This document shows, piece after piece, positions 5,780 through 9,111 of a stretch of DNA of 9,111 bases. The position numbers and the translations under genes were made by a program. Each line of letters starts with the position of its first letter. Positions within the stretch are counted from its first letter, which is position 1. The notes beneath the pieces were generated by a model. The model saw nothing but the letters and a program-made list of their open reading frames with translations. It made no database searches and had not been told where the DNA came from. The stretch is from Dehalococcoidia bacterium. Lineage in GTDB: Bacteria > Chloroflexota > Dehalococcoidia > GIF9 > UBA5629. Location of the stretch: positions 1 through 9,111 of the forward strand of contig DNCV01000013.1 in assembly GCA_003484395.1 (NCBI GenBank). Reading direction: 5' to 3'.

Positions 5780-5810
5780 CATAAGAATTGAGTAAGGCGA
5801 TGGTGAACTG

Positions 5811-6308
5811 ATGGAAAATATAGGAATTAATCTACCGCTATTAATAGCTTTTCTGATTAACTTCGGTATTCTGTTTGTTTTGCTTCTTGTATTCGGCTAT
5901 AAACCTATCCTCAAAATGCTCGATCAACGTCAGGCCAAGATCCGGGAAAGCATGGAACAAGCTGACCACATCAGGGAGCAAACAGCGAAAAGCGAGGAGC
6001 AGATGAAAGCTCATCTGGAAGCTGCCCGCAAGGAAGGACAGACGATCATTTCGCAGGCAACCCAGATGGGAGAAAAAGTAAAAGAGGAAGCGCGTGAAGA
6101 TGCTCGAAAAGAAGCATCAGCGGTAATAGAAAGAGCGAGAGTTGAAATAGACAGAGATCGTGACAAGACAATCGAAGGGTTGAGAGCAGAATTCGCTGAT
6201 ATTGCCATTATGGCAGCGGAAAAAGTGATTAATGAATCACTCGATAAACAGAAGCATCAGAAGCTCATCAATGAAGTCCTTGAGGAAAGCAAGCTTTTTA
6301 AAAAATAA
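5811..6308 (+). CDS. atpF: F-type ATP synthase subunit b (peripheral stalk)
   Basis: Subunit b is 165 residues: one N-terminal membrane helix at about 7-29 (NLPLLIAFLINFGILFVLLL), then a conserved F-G-Y-K-P-I-L hinge (28-34), then a long charged coiled coil rich in Glu, Lys, Arg, Gln and Ala. The C-terminal part (IAIMAAEKVINESLD) is the usual delta-contacting end. It dimerises and holds the alpha3beta3 head still against the rotor. GGTGA at 5802-5806 is a modest ribosome site, clearly weaker than that of atpE. Only one b gene is seen here, with no b' partner beside it, so a homodimer is expected. atpH follows after 16 bases. Confidence 0.95.
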   Translation: MENIGINLPLLIAFLINFGILFVLLLVFGYKPILKMLDQRQAKIRESMEQADHIREQTAKSEEQMKAHLEAARKEGQTIISQATQMGEKVKEEAREDARKEASAVIERARVEIDRDRDKTIEGLRAEFADIAIMAAEKVINESLDKQKHQKLINEVLEESKLFKK

Positions 6309-6324
6309 ATCGGAAATGTAAAGT

Positions 6325-6864
6325 ATGCCGAAAATTATTTCAATTAAAAGATATGTTCAGGCGATTTATGAAATCGCACGCGATGCCAACGCATATGATG
6401 TGTGGAAAACAAACCTAAAACGTATCGTTGAACTCGCACAGGACAGCGAGTTTTCTGATCTTATGGAGAATCCGAAAATACCGTTTGATCTTAAAGCTAA
6501 GCTTGCAGAACAGAAACTCGGCAAAGTAAGCCCTTCCATCCTAAATCTGGTCTACGTTCTCATATCCAAAGATAAACTCAAATATATCGATCAAATATCC
6601 AAAGAGTATGAGATGCTGCTGGACGAATATAATGGGATCAGACATGCCGAGGTAACCACGGCAACACCGATCGATGATGCTGAAATGAAATCAATAAGCA
6701 ATAAACTCGAATCCTTTATTGGAGGGAAAGTTACTATCCATGCACGTGTTGATCCAGCACTTATCGGAGGCACCGTGATTAGAATAGGCGACAGTCTCAT
6801 TGACGGCAGCATACGCAACAGGCTTGATTCATTGAAACGTGAACTTATCATAGCTCAACGCTAA
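6325..6864 (+). CDS. atpH: F-type ATP synthase subunit delta
   Basis: Subunit delta (179 residues, usual length) sits on top of F1 and connects alpha to the b stalk. The N-terminal helical domain opens with RYVQAIYEIA (9-18), matching the R-Y-A-x-A-L-F-E-x-A family start, and the FSDLMENPKIP segment fits the helix 3 region. The C-terminal signature lies at about 148-171: GGTVIRIGDSLIDGS followed by IRNRLDSLK. The ribosome site before the ATG at 6325 is weak (GGAAA at about 6312-6316), consistent with a low-copy subunit read through from atpF. Nothing is broken or unusual in this gene. Confidence 0.95.
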   Translation: MPKIISIKRYVQAIYEIARDANAYDVWKTNLKRIVELAQDSEFSDLMENPKIPFDLKAKLAEQKLGKVSPSILNLVYVLISKDKLKYIDQISKEYEMLLDEYNGIRHAEVTTATPIDDAEMKSISNKLESFIGGKVTIHARVDPALIGGTVIRIGDSLIDGSIRNRLDSLKRELIIAQR

Positions 6865-6883
6865 TGGACAAGGGGGATATCTC

Positions 6884-8395
6884 ATGAGCAACCAAGGACG
6901 AGACATCGTCTCGGTTATTAAAGAACAGATAGAGCACTTCGGTATATCAACCACCATGGTGGATGTAGGCACCGTCGTCGAAGTTGCCGATGGTGTAGCG
7001 CGTATTTACGGCCTCAGAGGAGCTAAATACAACGAATTGCTTGAGTTTCCTCACGATATAATGGGACTTGCGCTCAACCTTGAGGAAGACACTGTCGGCG
7101 CCGTTATTCTCGGCGAATACAGCCATATTAAAGAAGGCGATGAAGTCCGTTGTACAGGCAAAGTAGCCGAAGTGCCCGTGGGCTCGGAGCTTATCGGCCG
7201 CGTTATTACACCGCTCGGTGTTCCCATCGATGGCAAAGGGCCGATCAAAACAACAAAGGCACGTCCGGTAGAAAGAGTTGCACCCAACGTTGTTATCAGA
7301 CAGCCCGTTACCAAGCCGGTTCACACCGGTATTAAAGTAGTCGATGCCATAGTGCCTATTGGGCGCGGACAGCGCGAACTTATCATCGGCGACCGGTCAA
7401 TAGGCAAGTCTGCAATCGGCATCGATACCATCATCAGCCAGAAAGGCAAAGACCTGATCTGCATCTATGTAGCCATCGGGCAGAAATCCGCCAAAGTTGC
7501 ACAGATCGTTGAAACGCTCACAAAATATGGGGCAATGGAACATACAGTCGTCGTTGCCGCCAACGCTTCGGATCCGGCAGCGGTGCAGTATCTGGCACCC
7601 TATGCAGGCTGCGCTATCGGTGAGGAGTTCATGGAGGATGGAAAAGACGCTCTTGTTATCTATGATGATCTCACCAAGCACGCCTGGGCATATCGCCAGA
7701 TGTCATTGATCCTGAGGCGACCCCCTGGCCGTGAAGCATATCCCGGCGATGTCTTTTATCTGCATTCCCGTCTGCTGGAAAGGGCTGCCCGTCTGGCGCC
7801 CGAATACGGCGGCGGTTCGCTGACGGCTTTACCTATAATCGAAGTACAGGCGGGTGACCTCTCCGCATATATCCCGACAAACGTTATCTCCATCACGGAT
7901 GGACAGATATATCTTGAATCTGACCTGTTTAACAGCGGCATCAGGCCGGCTATGAACGTCGGCTTATCAGTATCCCGCGTCGGCGGCAAGGCACAGACAA
8001 AGGCGATGCGGCAGGTTGCGGGAAAGCTGAGAATCGATATGGCGCAGTACAGCGAGCTGGCTGCGTTCGCCCAATTCGGAACATCCGATCTGGATAAAGC
8101 TACGCAACTACAGCTTGCCCGTGGGCAACGCATTCAGGAAATATTAAAACAGCCACAGTATGCTCCGATGTCTCTTGCGCAGGAAGTTACCATATTATAC
8201 GCAGTGACAAACGGTTATCTCGATGATATCCCAGTGGATAAGATAATGCAGGCTGAACAGAGCTTCCACAGATATATGGAGACAAGCCATCCTGAGATAT
8301 TGAAAAGCATTGAATCCGATACCGATATCAAAGAAAAGACGGAAGAAGCTTTAAAAGAAGCAATTAAGCAATTTAAACAAAATGCCGTATTTTAG
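6884..8395 (+). CDS. atpA: F-type ATP synthase subunit alpha
   Basis: Subunit alpha (503 residues) forms the F1 hexamer with beta and binds non-catalytic nucleotide. An N-terminal beta-barrel (about 25-95, VGTVVEVADGVARIYGL) is followed by the RecA-like domain and a C-terminal helical bundle. The P-loop is GDRSIGKS (169-176), which fits Walker A but has Ser-Ile where most alphas have Gln-Thr. The Walker B region is ALVIYDD (256-262). The RRPPGREAYPGDVFYLHSRL block spans 278-297, and the arginine finger that completes the beta site is R365 in SVSRVGG. AAGGGGG at 6870-6876 is a good ribosome site seven bases before the ATG at 6884. The gene is intact and lies between atpH (19-base gap) and atpG. 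Confidence 0.97.
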   Translation: MSNQGRDIVSVIKEQIEHFGISTTMVDVGTVVEVADGVARIYGLRGAKYNELLEFPHDIMGLALNLEEDTVGAVILGEYSHIKEGDEVRCTGKVAEVPVGSELIGRVITPLGVPIDGKGPIKTTKARPVERVAPNVVIRQPVTKPVHTGIKVVDAIVPIGRGQRELIIGDRSIGKSAIGIDTIISQKGKDLICIYVAIGQKSAKVAQIVETLTKYGAMEHTVVVAANASDPAAVQYLAPYAGCAIGEEFMEDGKDALVIYDDLTKHAWAYRQMSLILRRPPGREAYPGDVFYLHSRLLERAARLAPEYGGGSLTALPIIEVQAGDLSAYIPTNVISITDGQIYLESDLFNSGIRPAMNVGLSVSRVGGKAQTKAMRQVAGKLRIDMAQYSELAAFAQFGTSDLDKATQLQLARGQRIQEILKQPQYAPMSLAQEVTILYAVTNGYLDDIPVDKIMQAEQSFHRYMETSHPEILKSIESDTDIKEKTEEALKEAIKQFKQNAVF

Positions 8396-8404
8396 GGAAA
8401 ACGA

Positions 8405-9111
8405 ATGATAAGTACGCGTCTTCTACGAAGAAGGATCAAAAGTGTTCAGAGCACCGCTAAGATCACGAGAGCGATGGAGATGATTGCAACCGCTAAAATG
8501 AAGCGGGCGCAGGAACAAGCAATACACAGCCGTCCGTACAGTGACAAGATCAGCCAGCTTATCGCCGATCTCGCTGCCATCCAGGGACAGGGACATGTGC
8601 TACACTCGCTTATGCAGCAACGTGATGTGAAAAAGAGCGCTATCATTCATATCACCTCAGATAAAGGCATGTGCGGCGGTCTGAATGCTAATGTTAACCG
8701 GCTGACCGGCACATTCCTACTGTCGCAGCAGGTTCCGGTATCACTAATAACAGTCGGTAAAAAAGGCCGCGATTTTATGATACGATCGCGCAGGGAGGTC
8801 AAAGCCGAATTTACCAAACTGGGAGAGCGACCGAAACTTTTCGATATCTTGCCCATTTCAAAAATCGTCACGAATGATTATGCTGAAGGCAAAGTAGATG
8901 TCGTCTACATCGCCTACTCTAAATTTGTTTCAACTATGACACAGCAGCCAGCCATGGAGCAGCTTCTTCCCATGAAAGCGCCACCATCGGACAGCCACGC
9001 AAAGATATCGGATTACATTTTTGAACCGGACCCCGATTACGTTCTGGGAGAGCTGATACCACGCTATATCGATACCAAAATATACCATGCAATTCTGGAA
9101 TCGATTGCCAG
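8405..9111 (+). CDS. atpG: F-type ATP synthase subunit gamma, 3' end cut off by the window
   Basis: Only the first 235 codons (plus two bases) are present, about 80 percent of a usual gamma chain. The ATG at 8405 is nine bases after the atpA stop, with AGGGA (8394-8398) overlapping that stop, so coupled translation is likely. The N terminus TRLLRRRIKSVQST plus KITRAMEMIATAKMKRAQ (19-36) is the conserved rotor helix that runs up into the alpha3beta3 hexamer. The central domain begins with the family block SDKGMCGGLNANV (85-97). The sequence ends in the lead-in to the conserved C-terminal helix (LESIA at 231-235). Gamma rotates with the c-ring and drives catalysis in beta. The frame is open to the window edge; beta and epsilon genes are expected next but are not visible. 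Confidence 0.96.
   Translation, partial: MISTRLLRRRIKSVQSTAKITRAMEMIATAKMKRAQEQAIHSRPYSDKISQLIADLAAIQGQGHVLHSLMQQRDVKKSAIIHITSDKGMCGGLNANVNRLTGTFLLSQQVPVSLITVGKKGRDFMIRSRREVKAEFTKLGERPKLFDILPISKIVTNDYAEGKVDVVYIAYSKFVSTMTQQPAMEQLLPMKAPPSDSHAKISDYIFEPDPDYVLGELIPRYIDTKIYHAILESIA

Noticed and set aside
5745..5795. Tiny hydrophobic ORF (MLLLMMPALLRHIRIE) between atpE and atpF
   Set aside because: It has 16 codons, no ribosome site and no recognisable family; it probably arises by chance in the spacer.
6947..8133. Long antisense open frames opposite atpA
   Set aside because: They mirror the strongly constrained atpA codons, have no ribosome sites, and their translations show no domain patterns.

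Overview
The window looks like a chromosomal segment of an uncultured Chloroflexota bacterium, probably of the Dehalococcoidia. I infer this from remembered family resemblance, not from a search. The cues are the atpIBEFHA(G) order, the AtpF and AtpA wording, a ThiD2-ThiE fusion, a bifunctional-nuclease (DUF151) protein with a C-terminal tail ending in an NTLDIDD-type motif, and a surface protein pairing Ig-like repeats with a jelly-roll-like module.

Positions 1-1900 are a zone of broken genes. A surface-protein gene on the + strand is split between two frames (50-631 and 594-1154) at a short AG repeat. A remnant TPR gene on the - strand (about 1192-1460) is also split between frames and has no visible start. 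A small FmdB-type zinc-ribbon gene (1525-1895) has an apparent one-base deletion near 1741 and an incomplete first Cys pair. The genes after 1947 are all open, so this looks like local decay; assembly error remains possible.

Positions 1947-2993 encode a bifunctional thiamine enzyme (ThiD2 domain fused to ThiE). Positions 3214-3990 encode a DUF151 protein whose conserved domain is interrupted by an extra segment of about 65-75 residues. It has its own near-consensus sigma-70 promoter, with a 12-bp direct repeat at 21-bp spacing just upstream.

From about 4047 to the window end runs the F-type ATP synthase operon: a sigma-70-like promoter, atpI/atpZ, atpB (a), atpE (c), atpF (b), atpH (delta), atpA (alpha) and the 5' two-thirds of atpG (gamma). 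The Fo genes form the membrane rotor and stator, delta and b form the peripheral stalk, and alpha and gamma belong to F1. The beta and epsilon genes are expected just past the right edge. atpE alone has a near-perfect Shine-Dalgarno after an AT-rich stretch, which fits the high copy number of subunit c. The c-subunit residues suggest proton rather than sodium coupling. I found no mobile element, CRISPR array, RNA gene or clearly new system. The most notable points are the DUF151 insertion, the repeat pair at its promoter, the unusual polar residues of subunit a, and the three broken genes in a row.
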